DNA of 64,000 bases from Haliscomenobacter hydrossis DSM 1100 (GCF_000212735.1 NC_015510.1:186001-250000), one strand, 5' to 3'; shown: positions 55,208 through 63,749, counted from the first letter of the stretch. Numbers and translations are program-made. The notes: generated from the letters alone by a model not told the origin.

Positions 55208-55290
55208 TCGCCCGCAGATTGCGCAGATTTACGCAGATTTTTTCAAAAAAAGAGTCATTATCTGCGTAAATCTGCGTGATCTGCGGGCGA
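55208..55290. repeat. Inverted repeat of CGCAGATT units, second copy
   Basis: The left arm (55208-55238) and right arm (55260-55290) pair at 29 of 31 positions around a 21-base A/T-rich loop. The units CGCAGATT/AATCTGCG are those of 20570-20640. Confidence 0.88.
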
Positions 55291-55470
55291 AAAAAATGAG
55301 CCTGACGAAGTCAGCGTTCTGATCTTTTATAATCCTCCGCTCCTCTCCCACTTGATTTTATTTCGAACTCCCTCCATTTTTTCAAATAAAATATTGAACT
55401 TGGCTACGAAAAGAATTTTTCTGCGCAACTTGCCCATTAATATGGCGATCGCGCATTTAACCAACTGATT

Positions 55471-58035
55471 ATGTTCTTTTTACGCCTTCTGCTTGGTTCA
55501 ATCCTGTTTTCTCTTTTGATTTCTGGCAAAGAATCAAACCCAAATGTGTTTGCCGACCCCTCAGCTGCCAAGTCGCCGGAAGAAGAATTGGCCACCTTTC
55601 AGGTAGAACCAGGCTTTCAAGTCCAGTTGGTTGCCGCCGAACCCATGGTGCAAGAACCTGTAGCGCTCAGTTTTGATGCAGATGGCCGCCTCTGGGTGGT
55701 TGAAATGCGGGGCTTCATGCCCGACATCGACGGTAAGGGCGAAAAATTACCCTCCGGGCGTATCTCCGTTTTAGAAGACACCAATGGCGATGGACTGATG
55801 GACAAAAGTACCATCTACCTCGATAGCCTGGTCATGCCCCGGTCTTTAGGTTTGATCAAAGGAGGTGCGTTGGTGGCGCACAGTCGGGCACTTTGGCTCA
55901 CCCAGGATGTAAACGGCGATTTGAAGGCGGATTCCCAAATTCTACTAGACTCTACCTATGCCCGCAATGGCCTGCCCGAACATTCCGACAACGGGCTCCT
56001 GCTCAATACCGATAACTGGTACTACAACGTCAAATCCCGGCTCCGCTACCGCCTCATCAATGGCACCTGGACAAGGGACAGCACCGAATTCAGGGGCCAG
56101 TGGGGAATGTGCCACGATGACCAGGGTCGCTTGTTTTACAATTACAACTGGTCGCAATTGCACGCGGATCTGGTGCCCCCCAATAGTCTTTCCAGAAACA
56201 AAAACCACAGTCCCTCCACTGGCATTGACCACGGGCTGACCATCGACCGCAAGGTATTCCCCATCCGGGCAACCCCGGCCGTCAACCGGGGGTACATTCC
56301 CGGAACCTTGAACAAAAAAGGGAGATTGCTGGAATTCACCGCCGCCTGCTCTCCTTTGGTCTTGAGATCCAGCCTTTATCCTCCGGATTATTACGGCAAT
56401 GCCCTGGTTTGTGAACCCTCTGGAAATTTGATCAAAAGAAATGTAGTCAAAGAAAGTGGGGCTTTTTTAAATGCCTACGACCCCAACCCCGGCAAAGAGT
56501 TTTTGGCCTCAACGGATGAACGCTTTCGCCCCGTCAATCTGTGCACTGGACCCGATGGAGCCATTTACGTTGCTGACATGTACCGCGGGCTGATCCAACA
56601 CGGCGCTTATGTCACCCCCTACCTGCGCGAACAAACCCTCAAAAGAAACCTGGTGCTGCCCATTCACATGGGGCGAATTTGGAAGATTGTACCCAAAAAC
56701 CGAAAGCTGTCGAAAGTCGAAAAACTGAGCAGCTTTGGCTCAGCTGAGCTGGTCCAACACTTGTCGCATCCCGATGGCTGGCAACGCGATATGGCCCAAC
56801 GCCTGCTGGTGGAAAAAGCCGATCTGGCCGTGGTTCCACTGCTGGAATCCATAGCCAAACAATCGACCTTCACACTCGCCAGGTTTCATGCCTTGTGGAC
56901 GCTGGAAGGTTTGGGACAGCTACAGCCTGCCCTTTTGCTGGAATTGCTGGACGATCCGCAAGACCTCATCAAAACTACGGCCTTGCGCTTGTTGGAAATC
57001 AATCCCGCACAGCATGCGCAGATGCAGCAAGTTTTGGATCAGAAAGTGCTAGCCTTGTCAAAAACAGCCAACATCAAAGTGGCGTTACAATGTGCGTTGA
57101 GCGCTCATCTGCTCAGCTCGGAAGTCAATTTGACCGTAAATCAAGAAATCATCGATCGTTTCGGCACCCTCGCCTTGATTCGGGATGCGGTGATTAGCAG
57201 CATTGAAAATCAGGAGTTTACCCTCTTGAAAAAACTCTGGGTTGCTCCACTTTGGCAGAATCCAGAGCAAGCCCAGGAAATATTTCTGGAAATGTTGGCC
57301 AATGCCATTGCCAGAAAAAAAGACCCCACTGAACTCTTGGCTTTGTTGGAGCTGGCACACCATCAAGGAAAAGCATTTGGAAAAAAAGAGCAAGTGGTGC
57401 TGAATGGTCTGGCTGTTGCTGCGCTTAATTTTAAAGGGTCAAAACCCATCGCCTTGAGTGCGCAGCCAGAATTGTTAAAAAGACCCGATCTTCCCCTGGA
57501 TCAAAATGGCGCGGCCAACTTGAAAAACCTGTTTACCTGGCCGGGGTTCAACCCCGAAATTTCCACGGTGACTAAATCTACCCTGGATGAAAAAGCCAGC
57601 AAACAATTTGCAATGGGCAGGCAAAAGTACCTCAGCAACTGTGCGGGTTGCCACGGCACGGATGGTCGGGGAATGGATCGATTTGGCCCGCCGATGGCTG
57701 GTTCTGAGTGGGTGCTGGGTGACGAAAAACGATTGTCGCTAGTTCTGCTGCACGGACTGGAAGGCCCCATTGTGGTGCAAGGTAAAAAATACGATGCCCC
57801 GGATATCTTACCCATGATGCCCGCTCATTCCATCATGGACGACGCGGATATTGCGGCCATTTTGACCTACATCCGCAACGAATGGGGCAACCAGGCTACC
57901 CCGGTCACAGCGAGTACCGTCGGTAGCACCCGACATACTTCCCAAGGTCGGGTCATACCCTGGACGGTGAAGGATCTGGATAAATACGTAAAAGCCAAAT
58001 GGCCTGCGGAAAAAACTTCCAAAGGCCAAAAGTAA
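55471..58035 (+). CDS. PVC-type heme-binding protein with sorbosone-dehydrogenase-like propeller and cytochrome c domain
   Basis: 854 residues. After a signal peptide (LLLGSILFSLLISG) comes a beta-propeller of the membrane-bound-dehydrogenase type: GFQVQLVAAEPMVQEPVALS, DADGRLWVVEMRGFMPDIDG, EDTNGDGLMDKSTIYLD, TGPDGAIYVADMYRGLIQ. Helical HEAT-like repeats occupy about 420-640. The C-terminal cytochrome c domain binds heme at CAGCH (Cys724, Cys727, His728), with GPPMAGSEWVLG holding a possible Met ligand. Such proteins probably oxidise sugars or related alcohols in the periplasm; the substrate is unknown. Genes for a sugar isomerase, an SDR and GntP follow. Confidence 0.88.
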   Translation: MFFLRLLLGSILFSLLISGKESNPNVFADPSAAKSPEEELATFQVEPGFQVQLVAAEPMVQEPVALSFDADGRLWVVEMRGFMPDIDGKGEKLPSGRISVLEDTNGDGLMDKSTIYLDSLVMPRSLGLIKGGALVAHSRALWLTQDVNGDLKADSQILLDSTYARNGLPEHSDNGLLLNTDNWYYNVKSRLRYRLINGTWTRDSTEFRGQWGMCHDDQGRLFYNYNWSQLHADLVPPNSLSRNKNHSPSTGIDHGLTIDRKVFPIRATPAVNRGYIPGTLNKKGRLLEFTAACSPLVLRSSLYPPDYYGNALVCEPSGNLIKRNVVKESGAFLNAYDPNPGKEFLASTDERFRPVNLCTGPDGAIYVADMYRGLIQHGAYVTPYLREQTLKRNLVLPIHMGRIWKIVPKNRKLSKVEKLSSFGSAELVQHLSHPDGWQRDMAQRLLVEKADLAVVPLLESIAKQSTFTLARFHALWTLEGLGQLQPALLLELLDDPQDLIKTTALRLLEINPAQHAQMQQVLDQKVLALSKTANIKVALQCALSAHLLSSEVNLTVNQEIIDRFGTLALIRDAVISSIENQEFTLLKKLWVAPLWQNPEQAQEIFLEMLANAIARKKDPTELLALLELAHHQGKAFGKKEQVVLNGLAVAALNFKGSKPIALSAQPELLKRPDLPLDQNGAANLKNLFTWPGFNPEISTVTKSTLDEKASKQFAMGRQKYLSNCAGCHGTDGRGMDRFGPPMAGSEWVLGDEKRLSLVLLHGLEGPIVVQGKKYDAPDILPMMPAHSIMDDADIAAILTYIRNEWGNQATPVTASTVGSTRHTSQGRVIPWTVKDLDKYVKAKWPAEKTSKGQK

Positions 58036-58073
58036 GCTAGCGAAAGTTTAGGATGCAACTGGATATTTTTTTC

Positions 58074-58223
58074 GCAGCTTCGCTGCTTTTTTATAAACAC
58101 GACGTCACGACGGAACGACGACACGACGTTAGCTGCCGCTACAAGCGCGTAGCGCGCAAAAACGTCGTGTCGTCGTGGTAAAAAACGATTTGGCGCAGCC
58201 GAATCAAATTAATTCGTTGTGTT
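58074..58223 (+). repeat. Composite 3'-end repeat element, copy 1
   Basis: It begins GCAGCTTCGCTGC-TTTTTT (a terminator-like hairpin), then ACACGACG 8-bp units (58097-58130) that pair with 58161-58178, and ends with TTTGGCGCAGCCGAATCAAA then TTAATTCGTTGTGTT. It starts 38 bp after the stop of the heme-protein gene. An inverted, colinear copy is at 62157-62349; the two ends match closely while the middle differs. Confidence 0.85.
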
Positions 58224-58282
58224 GATGAGCATACGACGTTCGACAGTATTGAGATGCTAAATGTTTACATAAATCAAAGAAA

Positions 58283-59386
58283 ATGAAGCAGACAAACCCA
58301 TACCCAGCCAAACAGCGCGGCATCAAGCGAAGGGAGTTTGTACAAACCGCCAGCCTTGGCCTCGCCGCCCTGACCAGCCCCATCTCCATCCTGTCTGCTC
58401 TGGTTGGGGGAACGGCGATGGGCATTGTGGTACATTCTTATGCCACGCGGTGGAATGCCAAGGCAGAAAGTAAAAACTACCCTGCCTTTACCAATGCCAT
58501 TCAACTCCTGGAGCACAGTCACAGCATCGGAGCCGGAGGAATCCAGGTGGTAGTTGGGGGATGGACGCAGGATTTTGCCAAAAAAGTGCGAGACAGCCGG
58601 GAGAAATTGGGGCTTTATCTGGAAGGGAGTATCGGTTTGCCCAAAGCCGCTGCCGATGTTGCCACGTTTGAAAAAGAAGTGCTTGCGGCCAAAGAGGCAG
58701 GTGTCCAAATCCTCCGAACCGTTTGTTTGAATGGACGCAGGTACGAAAATTTTCATTCCGCCGAGGCATTTAAGGCCTTCAAAGAACAATCGTTACAATC
58801 CATCCGCTGGGCCGAACCGATTGTCAAAAAACACCGCATAAAACTGGCGGTAGAAAACCACAAAGATTGGAAAGCCCAGGAACTGGTGGACATCATCAAA
58901 AGTATATCCAGTCCCTGGGTAGGCGTTACCCTCGATTTTGGCAACAACATCTCCCTGTTGGAAGATCCGATGGAAGTCATTACCACCCTAGCCCCATACG
59001 CTTTTTCCACCCACGTAAAAGACATGGGTCTGGGCGAGTACGAGCAGGGCTTTTTGTTGTCGGAAGTGCCCCTGGGTAGCGGCGTGGTTGACTTGTCCGC
59101 AGCCGTAGCGTTGTGTAAAAAAATGAATCCGGGCATTACGTTCAACCTGGAAATGATCACGCGCGATCCGCTGGAAATTCCTTGTTTCAGTGAGGGCTAT
59201 TGGCCCACTTTCCCCCAAACACCAGCCCCTCAATTGGCCAAAATCATCCACATGGTGCGGGCGAAAAAATTCGCAGGAGCTTTGCCTTCGGTGAAAAATC
59301 TGGCTTTTGAAGAAAAGCTGGCTTTTGAAGAAAAAAATGTGCTGGAATGTTTACAGTACAGCAAGAATACACTAGGTTTAGGGTAG
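58283..59386 (+). CDS. Sugar phosphate isomerase/epimerase (TIM barrel), Tat-exported
   Basis: 367 residues. GIKRREFVQTASLGLAALTS is a twin-arginine signal. The AP-endonuclease-2-like barrel shows NYPAFTNAIQLLEHSHSIG, AGVQILRTVCLNGRRY, IKLAVENHKDW, PWVGVTLDFGNNISLLEDP, YAFSTHVKDMGLGEYE and ITFNLEMITRDPLEIP; the Glu, Asp, His and Glu in these strands are the likely metal ligands. Such exported xylose-isomerase-like proteins act on keto or epimerised sugars in Bacteroidota; the substrate is unknown. It ends in an inverted repeat. Confidence 0.85.
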   Translation: MKQTNPYPAKQRGIKRREFVQTASLGLAALTSPISILSALVGGTAMGIVVHSYATRWNAKAESKNYPAFTNAIQLLEHSHSIGAGGIQVVVGGWTQDFAKKVRDSREKLGLYLEGSIGLPKAAADVATFEKEVLAAKEAGVQILRTVCLNGRRYENFHSAEAFKAFKEQSLQSIRWAEPIVKKHRIKLAVENHKDWKAQELVDIIKSISSPWVGVTLDFGNNISLLEDPMEVITTLAPYAFSTHVKDMGLGEYEQGFLLSEVPLGSGVVDLSAAVALCKKMNPGITFNLEMITRDPLEIPCFSEGYWPTFPQTPAPQLAKIIHMVRAKKFAGALPSVKNLAFEEKLAFEEKNVLECLQYSKNTLGLG

Positions 59387-59513
59387 GTGGTTGAGGAGGT
59401 TGAGAAGTTGAGAAGGTTGAGACTACTGAAAGAATGTGTTTGATTGTGATGTGTGCGTGTCTCTCGCGGTAGCCTAAACCTTCTCAACCTCCTCAACTTC
59501 TCAACTTCTCAAC
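59387..59513. repeat. Inverted repeat of GGTTGAGAAG units, second copy
   Basis: The left arm (59387-59421) starts right after the stop codon; the right arm is 59472-59513. CTCTCGCGGTAGCCT in the centre and CTTCTCAACCTCCTCAACTT in the right arm match the element at 31012-31154. It ends 15 bp before the next start codon. Confidence 0.87.
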
Positions 59514-59528
59514 CAAATTTAAACAAAA

Positions 59529-60320
59529 ATGGATCAAGGATTAAAAGCACTTCCCGGCATAAAATTATTTGACCTCAGTGGCAAAACGGCCATCGTCACG
59601 GGTGGATCAAAAGGGCTCGGCCTGGCCATGGCCGCAGGTTTGGCCTCGGCTGGTGCCAACATCCTGCTGGTCAATCGCAACGAGGCAGAAGGCATCCAGG
59701 CTGCCGCCGAATTGGCGCAAGCCTTTTCCATTCGAGCCGACTCTTTTGCCGCAGATGTGACCAAGCAGGCACAAACCGAAGCCATGGCGCAAAAAGCGAT
59801 GGACACCTTCGGTCGCATCGACATTTTGATCAACAGCGCGGGCATCAACATCCGCGGCGCAATTGATGAATTGAATCTGGAGGATTTTAACCAGGTCATG
59901 GCCGTGAACGTGACGGGCACCTGGTTGTGCTCCAAAGCGGTGGTTCCACACATGAAAAAAGCGGGTACAGGGAGCATCATCAATTTGGCCAGTACCCTTG
60001 GCTTAGTGGGCCTCGCCAATCGTACGCCCTACACCTCCAGCAAGGGCGCCGTGGTGCAAATGACTCGTGCGCTGGGCCTAGAATTGGCACCTTTCAACAT
60101 CAAGGTAAACGCCATTTGCCCAGGGCCGTTTTTAACTGAAATGAACCTGCCCATCGCGGATACGGAAGAGGGCAAAAAGTTTGTCGTAGGTGCCACAGCC
60201 TTGGGGCGCTGGGCGGAAATGAAGGAAATTCAGGGTGCAGCGATTTTTTTGGCGAGTGAAGCGGCGAGTTATATGGTCGGGAGTATGGTTACGGTGGATG
60301 GGGGCTGGACGGCGCGGTGA
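59529..60320 (+). CDS. SDR oxidoreductase, gluconate 5-dehydrogenase-like
   Basis: A 263-residue classical SDR. It begins LFDLSGKTAIVTGGSKGLGL with the TGxxxGxG loop, then INSAGINIRGAIDELNLEDF, IINLASTLGLVGLANRTPYT with the catalytic Ser, YTSSKGAVVQMTRALGLEL with Tyr and Lys, and SYMVGSMVTVDGGW at the end. Members of this branch oxidise gluconate or related sugar acids at C5 or C3. With the isomerase upstream and a GntP permease downstream, a sugar-acid pathway is likely, though not proven. Confidence 0.85.
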   Translation: MDQGLKALPGIKLFDLSGKTAIVTGGSKGLGLAMAAGLASAGANILLVNRNEAEGIQAAAELAQAFSIRADSFAADVTKQAQTEAMAQKAMDTFGRIDILINSAGINIRGAIDELNLEDFNQVMAVNVTGTWLCSKAVVPHMKKAGTGSIINLASTLGLVGLANRTPYTSSKGAVVQMTRALGLELAPFNIKVNAICPGPFLTEMNLPIADTEEGKKFVVGATALGRWAEMKEIQGAAIFLASEAASYMVGSMVTVDGGWTAR

Positions 60321-60340
60321 TTCCCAGCTACCCCCAAACT

Positions 60341-60379
60341 TATCCGTTCCAATCCGCTTAAATCCGCGTCATCCGTTCT
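60341..60379. repeat. Single-arm tandem repeat AATCCGNNTNA
   Basis: Four degenerate units of about 10 bp (TATCCGTTCC, AATCCGCTTA, AATCCGCGTC, ATCCGTTCTC) follow the SDR stop by about 20 bp. There is no opposite arm; the IS element lies just beyond and may have separated it. Confidence 0.6.
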
Positions 60380-60501
60380 CCCATTCATGTCGCTTTAGTC
60401 TAACTCACTCGCCTAAAACTAGGGAATTTGGCGCGGCACACAAATCTCCCCTAGAAGCCAGAGATGACTTAACTCCAAATGCCCCATAATGTAAAAGCGG
60501 T

Positions 60502-61842
60502 TCAGGCAAAAACGAGTTCATGCTCATGAACCTCGAGGTTTCGAATGGTTCTTTGAATTTGCTTGATTTTTTGAGTACGTACTTTTTGTTGATAATCTTC
60601 CAATTGTTGTGGTTGATAAGCCTCTTTTTTTTGAAGCATATGGTAGACAATGACGGCTATCTTTCTGGCCGTTGCGGTAATAGCGGTTCCTTTGCCATGT
60701 TTAGCGGCCATTTTTCGATAGAAATGAGCCAAGACGCAGTCTTTCTTTCTGCACACTCCGATAGCCGTTTGCTTAAATGCTTTGCGTAATCGAGACTTAT
60801 TTTTGCGCGTACTGGAAGAGAGTACTTTACCTCCGCTCACCTTTTTATTGGGACAAAGACAGAGCCAGGATGTAAAGTGTTTCGCACTTGGGAATTGGGT
60901 TAAATCCAAACCTACTTCGGACAGCAAGGTCAAAATCAGGTTTAAACCCACCCCATCCACTTGGAGCAAGTCTACCCCATCGCTTAATTGATAGGCGTAG
61001 GTAGCTAGTTGAAAACTCGGATCATTTTTGCCTCGGCTTTTTTTTTGATCGTAGGCTAATTCGGCTTGACCAGTGACTTGCACGCGGCTTTGTAACACCT
61101 CCTCAATTTTTTGATCACACTGCGCTAAGTGCTCTTGATAATGGTGATACATCTTCCAATGTTGATCCAACTCAAACAAGTGGTCAGCCCGCCAAAAACC
61201 AGTTAAAGCCTCGCTAAGGGTGGCTTTATCCGCTTTGAGTCGGTAATCGGCCAGTTGAGCCAATTTCGATCCATCGCGTTCCCCATTGAGAATAGCTTCA
61301 ATGATGGCCTTTCCGCTTTTACCACTTATGTCGCTTACCACAATGGGTAATTGGAGATTCATTAAAGTGAGGCATTTCTGCATCCGATTGACACATTGAG
61401 CTGCGCCTTCAATGAGTCGATTGCGATGACGAACATACGTACGTAACTCTTCGGTGAAAGAATCAGGTTGAAAACTGGCCGGTAATAAGCCAACACTGTG
61501 CATTTTCCATATCCATTGACTATCCGACAGATCAGAGGGTTTTCTTCCTTGGATATTCTTGGTAAAGGAGGCATTGACCAGGTAGACTTCCATTCCATAA
61601 GACTGTAACATTACAAATAGCTGCTTCCAGTAAAACCCGGTACTTTCCATCGCTACCGTTCTGATCCCAAGGGAAACTAGCCATTGGCATAAAGCATGCA
61701 AGTCCTTAGTAAACACCCCAAACTGTTTACTTTCTCCTGCCTCTTGCCCTACGCTTACCCAATGAAAGCGGCTGCCTACATCTATTCCCGCTGCCTGTGG
61801 ATGAACAATCGAAAACTTGGCACTGGCTGATTCTTTTGCCAT
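60502..61842 (-). CDS. IS110-family transposase (DEDD recombinase)
   Basis: 446 residues from ATG 61842 (MAKESASAKFSIVHPQAAGID); a TTG two codons upstream was rejected. The N-terminal RuvC-like domain has Asp21 in GIDVGSRFHWVSVG, VAMESTGFYWKQLF with the Glu, and KPSDLSDSQWIWKM with the paired Asp residues. The C-terminal IS116/110/902 domain has QVDGVGLNLILTLLSEVGL and LCPNKKVSGGKVLSS, whose Ser is a candidate for the catalytic serine. It appears full-length and intact, so the element may be active. Confidence 0.92.
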   Translation of the reverse strand: MAKESASAKFSIVHPQAAGIDVGSRFHWVSVGQEAGESKQFGVFTKDLHALCQWLVSLGIRTVAMESTGFYWKQLFVMLQSYGMEVYLVNASFTKNIQGRKPSDLSDSQWIWKMHSVGLLPASFQPDSFTEELRTYVRHRNRLIEGAAQCVNRMQKCLTLMNLQLPIVVSDISGKSGKAIIEAILNGERDGSKLAQLADYRLKADKATLSEALTGFWRADHLFELDQHWKMYHHYQEHLAQCDQKIEEVLQSRVQVTGQAELAYDQKKSRGKNDPSFQLATYAYQLSDGVDLLQVDGVGLNLILTLLSEVGLDLTQFPSAKHFTSWLCLCPNKKVSGGKVLSSSTRKNKSRLRKAFKQTAIGVCRKKDCVLAHFYRKMAAKHGKGTAITATARKIAVIVYHMLQKKEAYQPQQLEDYQQKVRTQKIKQIQRTIRNLEVHEHELVFA

Positions 61843-61998
61843 CTTCAACCTGTTTTGGCCTAATTACCTTCGATCAAGTCGGATTTTAGGTCTGTTTAAT
61901 CTCGCCTTCGGGATAGAATGGCGCAGCATTCTTCACCAATATGCATCTTTGCAAGATCCAACTCGGATTAGACTCACATTGGGGTTGCTTAACTCCAA
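61843..61998 (-). ncRNA. Candidate bridge RNA locus in the left end of the IS110 element
   Basis: IS110 elements are known to express a bridge RNA from their longer non-coding end. Here the only such space is this 156 bp upstream of the transposase gene. Minus-strand GATCTT-GCA-AAGATGC can form a short stem. No promoter or fold was computed, so this is a positional candidate. Confidence 0.4.
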
Positions 61999-62059
61999 TT
62001 AATTAGTGCAATCTCTCATCGAACGTAACTTAGACTGGTTAACTAACTCTCCAAAGGTA

Positions 62060-62119
62060 GCGCCAAGTTCCCAGTTTTTCTGGCATCTTTGCAATGTGCC
62101 GTTAGGTGGGACTCACATT
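62060..62119. repeat. Diverged partial copy of the IS110 left end outside the element
   Basis: GCATCTTTGCAA (62083-62094), 15 variable bases, then GACTCACATT (62110-62119) repeat the arrangement at 61943-61980, where the same two blocks flank 16 different bases. GCGC at 62060 matches GCGC at 61921. It may be a remnant of a second related element or a homologous RNA. Confidence 0.6.
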
Positions 62120-62156
62120 ACGCAGCCCCTGTATTAAAAGACTTAGCAGATGTATA

Positions 62157-62349
62157 AACACAACGAATTAATTGGATTCGGCTTCGCCAAATATTTTTAA
62201 CACGACGACACGACGCAACGATGACACGACGGAATGGCTACCGCCTCAATACGACGCAAAGCGTCTTATACACTGAGCGCGTAGCGTGAAGATCGTCGTG
62301 TCGTCGTTGCGTCGTGTCGTCGTGTTTATAAAAAAAGCAGCGAAGCTGC
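62157..62349 (-). repeat. Composite 3'-end repeat element, copy 2 (inverted)
   Basis: Read on the minus strand it begins GCAGCTTCGCTGC-TTTTTTT (62349 down), then ACACGACG units, a divergent middle, the complementary units and TTTGGCGAAGCCGAATCCAA then TTAATTCGTTGTGTT. It lies 69 bp after the GntP stop, with the same polarity to its gene as copy 1 at 58074-58223. Confidence 0.85.
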
Positions 62350-62417
62350 TTCCTAACTGCGTAATCGTGAGTAACTAAGATGCAGCACAGCTGCCCATTC
62401 ACATCCCGGTTACTCCC

Positions 62418-63749
62418 CTACCCCACCAAAAACGTCAACCCAAAGATCACCAAAATCGCCGTCGCCGACATGATCAAGGTCCCGATGCTGTGCGACAAAT
62501 TCCCCTGCTTGATCGTCAAACCCGTCAATTGCGTCACCGCCCAAAAGAAGCTGTCATTGGCGTGTGAAATGGCAATTGCACCCGAACCAATGGCCAGTAC
62601 CGTAAAAATCCGCATCATTTCTGAATCCAGGCCTAACGTAACCAGCAACGGCGCAATGATGGATGCCGTAGTGATCATGGCCACCGTAGAGGAACCCTGC
62701 GCCGTTTTTAGGGAAAACGCAATGATGTAGGGCAAAAAGATACCCCAACCCGCTTCACTTAAACTGGAGCTCACCAGATCACCAATGCCCGAATTTTGCA
62801 GCATTTTACCAAAAACACCACCTGCTCCGGTAATGAGAATAACTGGCGCAGCGAGCACCAGCGAATCGCCAATCCAACCCGTAGAGGAAAGCAATTTGCG
62901 GTCAAATTTTTCGGGCAAAAAGAAAGACAAAAATGCGCCAATCAACAAGGCGATGATCGGACTACCCACAAATAAAATCGTTTGGGCCAGTGCGCCCGTG
63001 CCGAATGGTTTGGTGGGATAATCGGCAATTGAGGCAAAAATGATGAGGATTAATGGAAAAACGATGGGCAAAAATGCCTTGAAAGCCGAGGGTTGTTTGC
63101 CAGTCTTTTCTACATTTTCATCAGTCGCAAATTTAGGCTCAAGGGGGATTCCCATCACGAACTTTTTGATGAAAAAGTAGCTGGGGATCAGGGTAATCGA
63201 ACTCACCAATAAACCCCATAATATGACACTCCCCAGATTGGCTTCAATAATCCCGGCCGCAGCGATCGGTCCTGGCGTAGGTGGCACCAAGGAGTGGCTG
63301 GCGGTAGCACCAAGGGCCAGGGCAATGGCAACTGCTGCATAGGGCACCTTGCTTTTTAATGAAAGGGATTTACAAATGGGGTTCATCATGATGAACGTGC
63401 TATCCCCAAAAATGGGGATCGACAAAATATAGCCACTCAGCATCATGGCCAGCATCACCGATTTTTCGCCAATCCAGGACAGCACCTTTTGCGCAATCAC
63501 CATGGCGCCACCCGTTTTTTCCAAAAACACCCCAATGGTTACCCCCAATAAGATGAGGATACCAATATTGCCCATGACGCCTCCAAAGCCGTCCTTGATG
63601 GATTGGATGATCAGACTCGTGGGCATTCCAACCAATAATCCAAACCCGATCGCTCCGACGAACAAGGCTAAAAAAGGATGAATGTCGTATTTGGTGATGG
63701 CCACCAGAATAAAAGCGAGTGCAACAAGGGTAAAAAGAATGGTGAGCAT
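62418..63749 (-). CDS. GntP-family gluconate/sugar-acid:H+ symporter
   Basis: A 443-residue permease with about 12 hydrophobic segments. Characteristic stretches are HPFLALFVGAIGFGLLVGMP, IPIFGDSTFIMMNPICKSL, SLVPPTPGPIAAAGIIEANL (the family's signature) and AQGSSTVAMITTASIIAPLL. Members import gluconate or related hydroxyacids with protons. Its position beyond the isomerase and SDR genes, on the opposite side of the IS element, suggests the same pathway but a separate transcript. A composite inverted repeat follows. Confidence 0.9.
   Translation of the reverse strand: MLTILFTLVALAFILVAITKYDIHPFLALFVGAIGFGLLVGMPTSLIIQSIKDGFGGVMGNIGILILLGVTIGVFLEKTGGAMVIAQKVLSWIGEKSVMLAMMLSGYILSIPIFGDSTFIMMNPICKSLSLKSKVPYAAVAIALALGATASHSLVPPTPGPIAAAGIIEANLGSVILWGLLVSSITLIPSYFFIKKFVMGIPLEPKFATDENVEKTGKQPSAFKAFLPIVFPLILIIFASIADYPTKPFGTGALAQTILFVGSPIIALLIGAFLSFFLPEKFDRKLLSSTGWIGDSLVLAAPVILITGAGGVFGKMLQNSGIGDLVSSSLSEAGWGIFLPYIIAFSLKTAQGSSTVAMITTASIIAPLLVTLGLDSEMMRIFTVLAIGSGAIAISHANDSFFWAVTQLTGLTIKQGNLSHSIGTLIMSATAILVIFGLTFLVG

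Larger units (their letters stand above)
54980..55470. other. Intergenic region upstream of the PVC-type heme protein gene
   Basis: About 490 bp with no full-size gene. It holds a 35-codon ORF (55013-55120, minus), the inverted repeat at 55208-55290, and an A/T-rich leader in which no convincing promoter was found. Confidence 0.6.
60468..61998 (-). mobile_element. IS110-family insertion sequence
   Basis: The element holds one transposase gene (60502-61842) and is bounded by an 11-bp direct repeat CTTAACTCCAA at 60468-60478 and 61988-61998, giving a length near 1.5 kb. There are no terminal inverted repeats, as expected for the family. About 33 bp follow the gene and about 155 bp precede it, an arrangement like IS110-group elements with a long left end. 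Exact ends are inferred from the repeat alone. Confidence 0.7.

Noticed and set aside
55444-55453. GCGATCGC octamer (HIP1-like)
   Set aside because: No other occurrence was noticed in the window and HIP1 is a cyanobacterial feature; chance is likely.
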